In this document: piece by piece, positions 1-10,703 of the stretch
How positions within the stretch are numbered: the stretch's first letter is position 1
How the letters are laid out: every line of letters begins with the position of its first letter
Assembly: GCF_010093815.1 (NCBI RefSeq)
Contig: NW_022985552.1
Location: 496,001 to 560,000 of the forward strand
Length of the DNA: 64,000 nt
From: Pseudovirgaria hyperparasitica
Taxonomy: Eukaryota > Ascomycota > Dothideomycetes > Acrospermales > Acrospermaceae
Direction: 5' to 3'
Position numbers and translations under genes: made by a program
Notes under the pieces: model-generated
What the model was told of the DNA's origin: nothing
What the model saw: the letters and a program-made list of their open reading frames with translations, nothing else
The model's database searches: none

Positions 1-646
1 CAGACCAGTCGAGTTATACTGTATGTGGAATGGCGGCATCCACTCCCGACCGTCCAAGGATGCGCGCACGAATCAGAGGGGGTCCTGGTGTTGAAGCGGT
101 GCCACTGGAAGAAACGTGCATGTGCGTGTCTGTCGGTGATCTTTGGTCTTCTAGCCTCCCAAGAAGCTCTCGAATCTCTCTTCCCACAGCCCTGATTATC
201 TGACTCTCTTTTCCTCAATCCTTCTGACTCCAACCGCCGAATACTCCACCTGTCCTATTCCAATACACCACCCAGCTATACTGTCGTCGAAGCGCAGCTT
301 TCCGACTCTGCAAGAAACGTGAGTTTAGGCTTGCATCATTCCACCCATACTCTTCCGCATACCGCCCAACCCCTCCTCTTACGTCCCTTGGAAGCATCGA
401 ATGCAAACCACGCCAGTAGCCGTCGCGATAGAGAGTTGACTCATGATACGACGCTGACCGAGGTGTCCATGTACCTAGGAACTCCTCAATCGCATTCATC
501 ACATTTCTCAGGTTCCGCTCAGGCCTATTCTCGCCTCGCGATACGTTCTGTTCCTTCGGAAGCCTCGACCGGCACAACGCGCCTTCTCGCCCGTTGGGCC
601 AAGCCAAACCCTATATAACTTTCGTAGAAGAGCACCAGCCACTGTT
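1..646 (+). promoter_or_regulatory. Upstream region and probable 5' leader of the AP-1 gene
   Basis: No protein-coding gene is supported here; the open frames on both strands lack family features and codon logic. The stretch is pyrimidine-rich close to the gene, as fungal leaders often are. A donor-like GTGAGT begins at 319 and an acceptor-like TTTCTCAG ends at 511, so a 193-bp intron in the 5' untranslated leader is possible. This is inference from splice consensus only. Confidence 0.4.
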
Positions 647-2974
647 ATGGCAAACTCTAACAACCAGTTCTACGGTCCGGGCAGCCTCTCTCCTGACCAA
701 GAGCATCTGTTGATGGCTGCCTTGAACTCGAATAACCCGAATCCGCAAAACGACTATAAGTCGAATCAAGATTTTGAAAACAACAACGATGGGACTTTTG
801 ACCCCAATCAGCAATTCCCCATAGATGGCGTTAACCCCGCGTTCTTTCAAGGTCAGCCGAATGGCATGAATTTCAGCACATTCGACAATATCGAAGAAAG
901 CCCATACGTGGACTTTCTCGATGGTGACACAAGCTTCGACTTCGATGCAAGTCTTAATAATGGAGATGCTATGATCGGTGGACTTCCCGGTAGCAGCACC
1001 TCTCCTGAAGCTTATGATCATGACAATACCGAGAAACGAAAGAGTCCAGAAGATGACGCTGAAGATCCTGATGGGGGGGGCAAGAGAAGAGAGTCTGACG
1101 ACAAAACGGCCAAGAAGCCCGGAAGGAAACCTCTGACTTCCGAACCGACAACAGTATGTCTTTTTTACTGGTGCTTCCCATCAAATTCTCACATATTTGC
1201 AGAAACGCAAAGCTCAAAATAGAGCTGCTCAGCGTGCTTTCCGTGAACGTAAGGAGAAGCACTTGCACGATCTCGAGACCAAGGTTGCGGAACTAGAGAA
1301 AGTGTCCGATGCGACCAGTCATGAGAACGGCCTGCTCAAAGCTCAGGTTCAAAGATTACAGACTGAATTGCGAGAGTACAGAAAGCGTCTGTCCCTCAAT
1401 AGCTCCGGCGTGAATCATTCTCTTACGGGGCACAACGTATCATTTCTGTCGGGCATGGGAGGCGGCAATAACTTCCAATTCGATTTTCCACGTTTTGGTG
1501 GTCTTCCTGGCGCGCATATGCTCAGCACAGGGGCAATGAGTGCGGCCAAAGGCTTGTCGAATAGTCCTTCCTCTGCGCGCTCTAGCGTCGGAAACAGCAT
1601 ACACGTGAACAGTGGCATTGCTCAGCGACAGAACAGCAATGGTAGCGTTCAGAGTCCACGGACCCAATCAACTGGCGTTGCCTCACCAGACAGCAATGTC
1701 TCCTCCCAAGAAGTCCGTGCGGGGCAGCAGTCACAGTCGAATGCGCGCAGTCCCCCTCTTTATAACGGAGCGAGTACTCCGGTCGTCGATATTGGCCATG
1801 TTCTCAGTACCAATTCCAATGTCAATCGCGAGCGTACCGGCAGCTCTTCAGCACAATCGCGTGTATTCCAATTCAACAGCGGCGCCAACTCTTCAACCGA
1901 TTCCCCTTCTGCCTCTTCAGTTTCTCAATACGGTGGCGCCAACTCGTCATGCGACACTTCTCCTGAGCCATCCTATAACTCACCCATGACCGGAAAGGCG
2001 GACGCTCCTGATGGATACGTTTGTCATGGCAATTCCGAAGGTGAGGTTACCTTCTGCGAGAAGCTCAACATGGCCTGTGGCAACCCGCGAAATCCAATCC
2101 CTCGAGCGAAGTCTAACGCCAAACTAGCAAACCCCGTGGTTGAGCATTCCACCCATGTAAACGATAGCTCTGCTCTTGACATCTTGACGAACCAAAACGG
2201 CGGGCAGTTTGACCCCACCCTCTTTGGCGATTATCGGGATCCACAGGCGGCTATCGTAGGCGACGGAGACTTCACCGGGGGCTTCTTCGATGATGCTTTC
2301 AACTTTGGTTCGTATGGCAGCCCATTTGCGTCTTTCGGAGGCGATGGTATTACTCCTGCAACCTCCAGTAAAGCCAATCCAATCTCAGAGATCGAAAAGA
2401 TCCAAGATGGTGTTGAAGACGAAGTCGTACCGGGCGAGGATCCAGGCAAGTTCTTGAACTGTCATAAAATATGGTACGTCTTTCTTTTCTTCTATTCATC
2501 TCTTATTACTATCTCCTTTCTGCGATCTACGCGTCCCGCCCCTACCTGCAGACCAATATCCTCTGTTGTTGTGTTTCAAAAAAGTTCGTATGGCTCGCTG
2601 TCCGATTTCATCGCGAAAGAAGGTAGCCGACTGCGACGGTGATGAGCTTGCTATGTGTATACTGTAACGTGTATTTGAATTGAGCACAAAGGCATGAAAT
2701 GCCGCCATATCGGTTGCAGAACGAGGAGCGTTGAGAGACTGCGCTCTCCTTTGCAGCATGTCGCGAAGTTGGTGATAATGCCAAGAGAATGTTACTGACA
2801 CCAAACAGGGACAAATTGGCGCAACGATCTGACTTCAAGGACGGTACAATTGATATCGATAATCTTTGCTCGGAGTTGCGAGCAAAGGCACGCTGCTCTG
2901 AGAGTGGAGTTGTGGTTGATGATCAGGATGTTGAAGCTGCGCTGAAGCGTCTGCCCGCCGCAGACCGTGCGTGA
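647..2974 (+). CDS. yap1: AP-1-like bZIP transcription factor (Yap1/NapA family), redox-regulated
   Basis: Three exons: 647-1153, 1203-2473 and 2809-2974, giving 647 residues. The basic region and leucine zipper lie at about 170-232 and start exactly at exon 2, with the Yap-type stretch QNRAAQRAFRERK. Two cysteine-rich domains are visible: the N-terminal one with Cys443, Cys454 and Cys461 (FCEKLNMACGN), and the C-terminal one with Cys589, Cys613 and Cys622 (CHKIW; LCSELRAKARCSESG). In this family oxidation of these cysteines masks a nuclear export signal in the C-terminal domain, so the factor accumulates in the nucleus and induces antioxidant genes. Intron 1 is 49 bp, in a position expected for the family. 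Intron 2 is unusually long (335 bp) and splits the Trp593 codon of the C-terminal cysteine domain. The first ATG with family-like continuation was taken as start. Confidence 0.95.
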
Positions 2975-3699
2975 GAGACAACCCCGGCCACCCGCACGGC
3001 GTTAACGACGACTGCGCTGCGTGAAATCATTGGGCAGCCACGGCGCATCAAAGGATGATTGAAATGTATTGGGAAATTCAGGCGCAAGGAATATAGGTGC
3101 CAGCTAGCAAACATGCGCTGCATCATGTCTTCGGAATATCATGCACATTGTGGGTGTCTGTTTGCCAGTCAAACTGACTACGAACGACGTTTACGATCGA
3201 TCCGTATCGGAATCTACGCTCTTTGGGATACCTATAGGTAACGACTATGGATGGAATGGTTGTATGTATAATGAAGCTTGCGAGGCCTCCACTCTCTCTG
3301 CAGTGCCCCTGAGCATCCTGAGAAGTTGAAGTCGAGCACTCGATTTTAGATAGCAATATGCCGGTTACCAGTAGTCTTATTTTCTGCATTGACCCTCCCG
3401 TCAACTCGATGTTGCTAGGCTTGGCGCGAATTCTCCTTTGCTGCCTCGCTTCACCTTTTTTCCTCTCTCCCTCAACTCTCCCGATCCACCACTTCAGCAT
3501 CACAAACCCCCCTCTTCATCTCCAAAGCTCATTCAATCTTCTTGCCTTTCTCCTGATGACCATATCCTCCATCCTATCTGGCTAGCTGCTTTTCCACAGC
3601 TGCAATGTATCAGAGTGACGGCTTTTGGCTATCTTCCCTTGGCCCTGAAAAAGTCTTCAATACTGACTTCAGCCCAACACCATCTTCTTCGCTTTGATC
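2975..3699. other. Intergenic, 3' flank of the AP-1 gene
   Basis: I see no gene. It contains the perfect 12-bp palindrome TACCTATAGGTA at 3229-3240 and a CT-rich patch from about 3430 to 3560. The short open frames look random. Confidence 0.5.
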
Positions 3700-6600
3700 A
3701 TTGAGCTCTGGTGGTAGCATCATAGCCAGTGTCTGAATCGTAAGTCTATCTCATCCGGACTTGATTGCCAACATCAATGGCAAAGATCTACTCCGCCTTC
3801 ACACACCCCGTCAAGACCTTCCACTGCAACCTCAAGCAGCACCTACCCATCACTACTTCCTTCACGATCGAATCTACTATCATCATGCTTCTAGTCTCTG
3901 TCAGCTCCCATGACACTTATACTGGAAAGGTACTGATGAGTTCCTTGCAACCAGTCAGTGCCGCTGCCGGTGAGTGTTTGACTTTAGCTCAACACATCAC
4001 GTAGCCACAACTTCAGCAAAGATGCATAACGATCTTGAAGGCAAGTCTGCCATTACAAGAAGCAGAAAGGTAAGCTTCTTCCTCTTCTCTCTAACGCTCT
4101 CCTTATTCCTACACTTCAGCACCTTGCTGTTGCTAGATCTTCAGCATCATAAAAGATGCCAACCCTTGTCACCATCACTACAAGCTCGGCACATATCGCC
4201 AGCATCACTTTGTAGATTTATCACTGTCCCTACAAGACTCTCTTGATATCTATCATGGGATTGCTGTACTACTTACTAGGCTTGTGAGTCTCAATGGCCT
4301 CGGCTGACAACCTCACTCCTGACGAAAGTGCACGAGGCTGAAACAGGCCTCTAGCACTTCAGCTTCATGATACAAAGTGTTTCTCCTTCTTGGAACAATT
4401 CGAGGGTATTGGTTAACCTTCACACAGGCTCGCTGTCTGGCTCGGATGGTGCGCAGACGGCAACCACGCCGGCGGTTACAGACAATTTATACAGAAGACT
4501 TCACGCTGAAGCTGCAGCTGCAGCTGTCGCTGAGCAGGATCGATCAGCAGAACATTATAAAGTAGAGTAAGTAGGTTTCCATCCTCACTTCAGAACCCAA
4601 GGAAATCAGGCTGACCTACTTTGAATGGCAGATTCGTAGTGTTAATCAAAGACCTCCTTTTGCCGCGCCAGGTTCTGTTCTGGAGAAGACGTGGTGTTTG
4701 ATACCTTTGCATGGTGACTTCTGACACATGATAGAATATTTGGATGGCCGTCTCGGCTTGCACGTCAGCTCCGTGAGCACCACCTACTCATGCTCGCAAT
4801 AGCAAGCACAGATCTGGCGATCGATCCGTCACCAGTGTATATCCACACTACCGCCGGTTCCTCCCGGCAGAAGAGCTCTAGTGTTTACTATTGCTTGGTG
4901 TCTCACATCTACCATGGCTTGGCTTCTTTCGCATAGCAGGCATGGGACTGCTACCGTTCACTATCTGCAGCGACCTGAGCATGTCCGAAAACTGCTCTGA
5001 GTGTGCTCAGCACGACTCGGACACACACGGGAGGTCAATATGTTAGTAAGTATCCCTGCTCTTCAAAATTACACGCCCATAGGCCTCGGGATGATGAAAA
5101 CACCGCACTGAGAGCAAATTTGGAGGTCCTCCACTAGAAGATGTTGCCAGAGTGTCACAAGTGACGAAGCCGTCGTATTGCACGCTCTGGTTTCGTCCTT
5201 TTTGTCACAGCAGCATTGCATGGGGTTATCGAGAACCAATGATTTATTCATTCATCTATGCCAATCTGACTTTCCCCTTACGATATTATCTTTATACACA
5301 TCTTGATCATTACGAAAAACAATGGACTAATTTTGTGTGGCAGATATACACTCATACTGGCGTGGTAAGATCACACTGTCAATGAACCCCAAGCTGTCGA
5401 CCACCAGGCATTCCACTCTGCAGCACGCATGTTACAATTGCATCCTCAGCAGAAACATTGACAACAAGGTACGGCGAGATGGCCAAAGAGAGCATCATCT
5501 AGCTCCAGAAAGATCACATATCATCTGTTATGTCCAGAGAGCGTCCAGTTTGAGACGACATATTCGCCCGCATTCATGCAGCACAAATCGTTGTTCCCAT
5601 AACGATGAGCTACCTCTATGGCTGCCTGCGTGCTTTTACAAGATCGCCGACGCGAGCTCGCTTCACATCACTCGAGTGTACGACCTTCTTGGTCGAATCA
5701 TACATTCTGCCAGTCCTCAGTTACCATTGACGACTTGGCGCTGCTTCGTTACGACGAAAGTACTGTCAGTACCTACTTCCCAGACTACGAAGTTCCTAGA
5801 AGAAACAGTGCAACTTCTCCTAAGTTGAGTCTGGATTCTCTGTTTGCCTGAGACTCCAAATCTACCATGGATCCCCCAGCAGACAGTGCTTGCTGCGGTA
5901 AGTTCTGTGAATCATAGCTTCTCAGGCTCACATCAATTCAATGGATGATATGGTGCTGCTGCACATCACGCAAGTGTATATGACCGTCCTGGTCATTCCC
6001 ATTTGGATAGAGGATCCTGAAAACATGCCGTCGCCTTAGCTCCGACAGTGATGAAGAGGACCGGCTTCCGCTCCAATCTCTGGAATGATCAGATGCTCAC
6101 TTTGGATGATACATCTGTCTGCTGTCAGTAGCGGGTAATTCCAGAGCTTGGAGTGGAAGCTGATCTTCTTCTGGGCACCTGTTTTCCTTCCCATTGCACT
6201 GTACAGAGCTGGCTAGCGACATCGCTAGAACTTCCAAGTGCTGGCGGAGCCGCGTTTAACCAATCTTCAAGCAAGGACACACAATAGATGTGCTCATCCA
6301 GCTCCTGCTCGACTCATCTTTTCTATGACTCAGATCAGGAGCTGGTGACCTCTCTCCGGATGAGAGTCCTTCTAGCTGTGTTTGCCGTTCCTGAGTGGTC
6401 CCTTTTCATCGAAGCTTCTTCATATTGTAAGCCCTCAAAGAAACTCTTTCTGATCCTATTCTAAAAACCATCCAGTATGTCATGACGCAAGTCTTCTTCG
6501 AAGATAACCCGCATAGCTGCCCTTTGCCATTTGTCTTCTTGGTCTCGATGGGACTGGGAGGCCAAGCCAGACCTCGCGGAATGGCTACGACAGTCGTTCT

Positions 6601-7320
6601 TGGAACGAGCTTGGCTGATTCCTCGCTCTGCCAGGGTTTCAGCCAAGCTGACTGGTCCTGGCTGGCGGTAGGAGCGTGGCTTGTTTAAGACGCATTATTC
6701 TCACCGGATAGACAGCGTCGATTCACCGTCGGCTGGGACCAATGCCGTATGATCGTCGTTTATGCCTTTGACGAAGTTAACAAAGCATCAAATGAAGAAG
6801 ACTTGTCTTGATCTCGAGCGAGATTCAAGTAGCTCTCGTAAAGCTACATGCTGCATTTTTGACTGACGAGCGTCGTGCCAGAAACAATGTCTGCATCATA
6901 AGGAATCAAGAGCGGGAATGTCAGCTCCAAACAAGAGTAAACTCACCACCATGGGTATAAGAGTATGTTCTAAAGATCTCCAGCAAATGGCATGTCAGAC
7001 TCATCTCGAAAAGTAGACTCGGACACATCCAGGATCTTTCACTTACACGTCTAAGCATGTGAGGAGACCTGGGCAAGTTATCAAACTGCCCTGATCGTGC
7101 CAGCCATGCTTGTTCGTACAATGCAACTCATCATCTCCGTGACCATCTTTGGCAGGCAGTCATGCTTCGAGTACCTAGATATGTGAGTATTTGTTTCCTC
7201 AACTTTGCTATACCTCACTAATGGTGTCCTCTTAGTGAGTTCGGAGCAAGCAACATCTACTATCAGTGTGCTGTGAAGTCTCCGCATGATACTTGCAGGG
7301 ATTAGTGCCACCAAATTATC
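3700..7320 (+). ncRNA. Possible spliced non-coding transcript (run of well-formed introns without an open frame)
   Basis: No frame stays open for more than about 100 codons, yet the plus strand carries several complete fungal-type introns. Examples are 4070-4119 (GTAAGC, branch CTAAC, CACTTCAG), 4284-4328, 4567-4631 (GTAAGT, branch GCTGAC), 6427-6475 and 7183-7235 (GTGAGT, branch CTAAT, CTCTTAG). Further GTAAGT donors occur at 3740, 5046 and 5898. The minus strand shows no similar set. Removing these introns does not create a long open frame in the stretches I translated, so a non-coding RNA or a decayed gene is more likely than a protein gene. A short spliced frame starting at the ATG at 4021 gives about 26 residues. 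The limits are arbitrary. Confidence 0.25.
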
Positions 7321-9762
7321 CTAATACATACATGCAGCCGGGACGACTGCTTCAGTACCCCTTTACAGGGATGAAAACCCGGTCCAGCTCTGGATCTGGA
7401 CCTACCAAGACAACATCGCTGCCATCGAATAAATAGATTGCATGAAGCCACTTCGTGACTTACAAGGGTCAAAGCATGTTGAGGAGCTCGATCGGCAACA
7501 AGTGGTGGTCCGGGAGCGGTATTCAGATCAACGAGACTAATTACCAGCCACGGACCATGTTCTCGAGGACTCTTAACACCGGATGCCGCTTTTGGAGACT
7601 GCTTACCGTCTGCACAGCCCGGTTACCTCGCAGGGCAGGAAAAACGCGTTTGGACAAAACGTATGGAGAGCGCGCATAGACTGTGTGTGAATGGACTTGC
7701 GAAAGCGAGGGCTAGAGTCAGAGTCAATTCAAACATTTATTGCTAGTAGTGAAGTTCAGACCGTCTTAGCACAGAGAGCCGTAGCATTCAATCTCATGCC
7801 AAAAACCTATTACACAGCCAGAAACGTTTTGGTAATACGCTCTTCCCGTTCAGGAGTGTACCAAATATTGTTGGTGATGTCGCGTATGTGCCAACAGTCG
7901 GAATCCAAAAATTCGGTACAGCTGAATGATCGATATTTCAAATTCATACGTGGTGGGTCCCAGTATAACACGTGAAGGCTCTCATGTATCGACGGAACGG
8001 GGACTGTCAAGCAACTACGGAACGCAATGACCTGGCTTCCCAGCAACCTTATCCATATTCCTCGTAGGATTTACTGTACTTCGATTACGTCTTTCGCTTG
8101 GAGGGCCGGTCGACCGATCTGCGAACCACAACATTAGACTACGCTCAATTACAAGTACCCGCCCCTATGGGTCAGCCCTTCCAGGAGTGTTTCGCCTCAC
8201 AACGTGGCTAGCTAGGGCTATGCTCCTCCTACAAATCCTAGCACGCATCATGCGCATATACTAACCTCTTTCTTGGGAATTTGTCAAATTCTTATAGGTA
8301 GTTCTACGCATATGACCCGTTCTGAGAGTTGTGCAGAGAAAGGTATAGATGGATGGGCAGGTACCTCATCTACTAGGGATTTCTTAAGCTCTTTGTAACG
8401 TCTGGTTCTAAGTAAGTCTCGCCAAAGCATTGGTGGAATTGGCACACCTGGTATCCCTCAATACAACGCTCGTATTTCGTTTATTGGGCGCAGGAGAGTA
8501 CTCATTTAGGGTGAGCAGCAATCTGAAGAAGAGTAGGACTAGCCTGGCCTTTCTTCTACGATTCCTATTAACCAGACCGTCTAGTCCGATCAGATGGGCG
8601 ATAAGCAGTCGCCTCTGGTACTCTAACACCCCCGACTGCCATTTCGAGCTAGATCCGACCAAGTTTCGAACCTCTGCATCCTTTACAGCCTATGATAGAC
8701 AACGGAAAGATCACATCGGCTAGTCAGAGGCTACATGGATGGTATAAGCTAGACCGCGCCGGTCTGGGTCGTCTACCCGTATGGGTCCATCCTGGGCACC
8801 TAGTTTCACGGGATGCTTTAGCACGGTACGCAACGGGCCTCATCTATAGTCTTTGCCATCCCGCCAGTAAGCTTTTTTGAGGCTGACAACTGCAACATTG
8901 CTGGTAGTTACCATTGTGGCGCGTGGTGAGGCCTCCCATCGGTGGCACTTGCGATCAATGACATTCAATGCAGATCTGATGAGATCCAAGGCGCATATGA
9001 AAAGGAGGTATGCATTGTAATTACAGATATATCTCTATTCAATAGTCTAAGGCTGAGGACTGCATGGACCTCCTATGTTTTTGATCGAAAGGCGCACGAT
9101 TTTTTGCCAGAAGTGAGGGTGCAAAGTTGCAAACCCGAATCCGGATCCGAAGCTTCTGGAAGAAATGGACAGTTGCCAATAATTGGACCCGGCTAATTGG
9201 TCCAAGCGCTCTAGATAGATGTAATTAAGGTATCTAGTTGGAATGTCGCGCCTAACATGAAAAAAGTAACCTGTGATCGAAAGCGTGCTTTGCAAGCTAT
9301 ATCATGCACGACGATATACTCCTAATAGAGGGATCTTTAATTAGCGTCTTGCCTTTACCCAACGAAGTCAGGTCGGGGCGGCTGAACCTTATTTCTCCCC
9401 TTGGTATTATGTAGATAGACAATGCGTGTCGGGCACGATGACAGCGCCAATTCCTGCTTAGCGAAATGGGCTCCTAACAACCGTGTACTTTCGCGCATAT
9501 TGTCTGAACGACCTGCTTCTCAAACATTGATTGGTTATTTGGCAAGTGCTTTCTTTTTTTCTTCTTGTCACTCGACTGCATACGAAAACCACAGGGTTAT
9601 GTCACGCTACAGTTGTCAGTTACCGGTATACTCCCTTATCTTGCCAGTACTCATTTTACCTAGGCTTGACCATCCTAAATCCTTTTAAAGATGGATCTCT
9701 CTACTTCTGTCAAATGATCTGGGTAGAGACCGCACCTCATTCACAGTGAAGAGGTAGGAGAT
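7321..9762. other. Gene-poor stretch with short unassigned open frames
   Basis: No recognisable gene. A 94-codon ATG frame at 7691-7975 (+) overlaps a 78-codon frame at 7810-8046 (-); the minus one reads more like protein (Trp/Tyr/Glu-rich) but matches nothing I know. Another frame at 8430-8723 (+) is also unassigned. The end of the region forms the upstream flank of the Clr5-type gene. Confidence 0.4.
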
Positions 9763-10703
9763 ATGTCTTCTGCGGGTTCGAAACGGACATATGCTCGTCC
9801 AATACCCGAAAATATATGGGAACAGAAAAAAAAGCTTATCTCTGACTTATACTGCAGCAGCGAGATAAAATATAAGGACATAGTGCTTGCTATGAATAGT
9901 AAACACGGTTTTGAGGCTACGTGAGTTTAACATAACCCTAAGCTGGAGGTTCTGGCAGACGGGCAGATCTGACACATAACAGAATCGACCAGTACCGCAA
10001 ACAATTTAAAAAATGGGGCTGGAAAAGAAGGGCTGAATATAGCATTGGCGACTCTAATGGCCCTGAGGATTCTGAGGACCCTACGGAATCTGAGAACCCT
10101 GGCGACGAGGATCATGATGGCTGTGATCATACAACACCACACCCACCTGCTGCCATAATTAGCGACTACCAGTCATTCGAGACCAGCCAAGAGGTCATAA
10201 ATAACTACAATGCCTCTAGCGAACAACACCGGAGTGACGAGATATCGTGGGACCAACTTGAGGACCTTTACTTTTCCACGTTGGGAGTTGGAGCTGGAAT
10301 AAGTAGCCTCATGACCAATGCAGTCGATCCTCCTGGCACAAGCACGATCGACCCGCGCAGACTAGACACGCCTGAACATAGTAACATAGAGCGACACTCT
10401 GTTCTCTACACTACTGATAGTCCCTGGATTAGCCTTGCTGCTCTCCGCCACAGCTCGATGGCAGTCACTGCGGATGAATGCAGACATAATAGCATAGCAG
10501 ATCGACGAACCTCTTTTCTGGCATCGTCATGGACCTCATCGGGCATAAGAACCATGAGATCAGCGGCAGAGCGGGCAGCGAAAGAGCAGGCAGCCAAAGC
10601 TCGACCCGGTGATGTCCCAGTGTCATCAGAGCTAGGATCAAGCTTCGATGCCTCACAGGGATCGGCATGTTGTCTTAGTACGATGTATGACATTATTGAC
10701 TGA
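9763..10703 (+). CDS. Clr5-domain protein
   Basis: Two exons, 9763-9920 and 9983-10703, encode 292 residues. The Clr5 N-terminal domain covers about residues 17-67: IWEQKKKLISDLY, then a Met-x-x-x-HGFEAT segment, then the hallmark QYRKQFKKWGWKRR across the splice junction. The intron (62 bp, GTGAGT to CATAACAG) interrupts the domain after the Ala of HGFEAT. Downstream is an acidic Asp/Glu/Pro linker (about 70-95) and an Ala-rich, probably helical tail with AAERAAKEQAAKAR. The domain is named after fission yeast Clr5, linked to heterochromatic silencing; in filamentous fungi it occurs in many lineage-specific proteins of unknown role. The frame is intact although the gene sits in a gene-poor tract. 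Confidence 0.8.

Noticed and set aside
215-607. 130-codon minus-strand frame before the AP-1 gene
   Set aside because: It overlaps the AP-1 leader, has no family features, and an equally long plus-strand frame covers the same bases.
1415-1667. Minus-strand frames inside the AP-1 gene
   Set aside because: Mirror frames of a real coding exon.
4490-4566. Ala/Glu-rich frame ending at a GTAAGT donor, looking like an exon
   Set aside because: Neighbouring exon candidates do not continue the frame, so no protein model could be built; kept only as part of the non-coding candidate.
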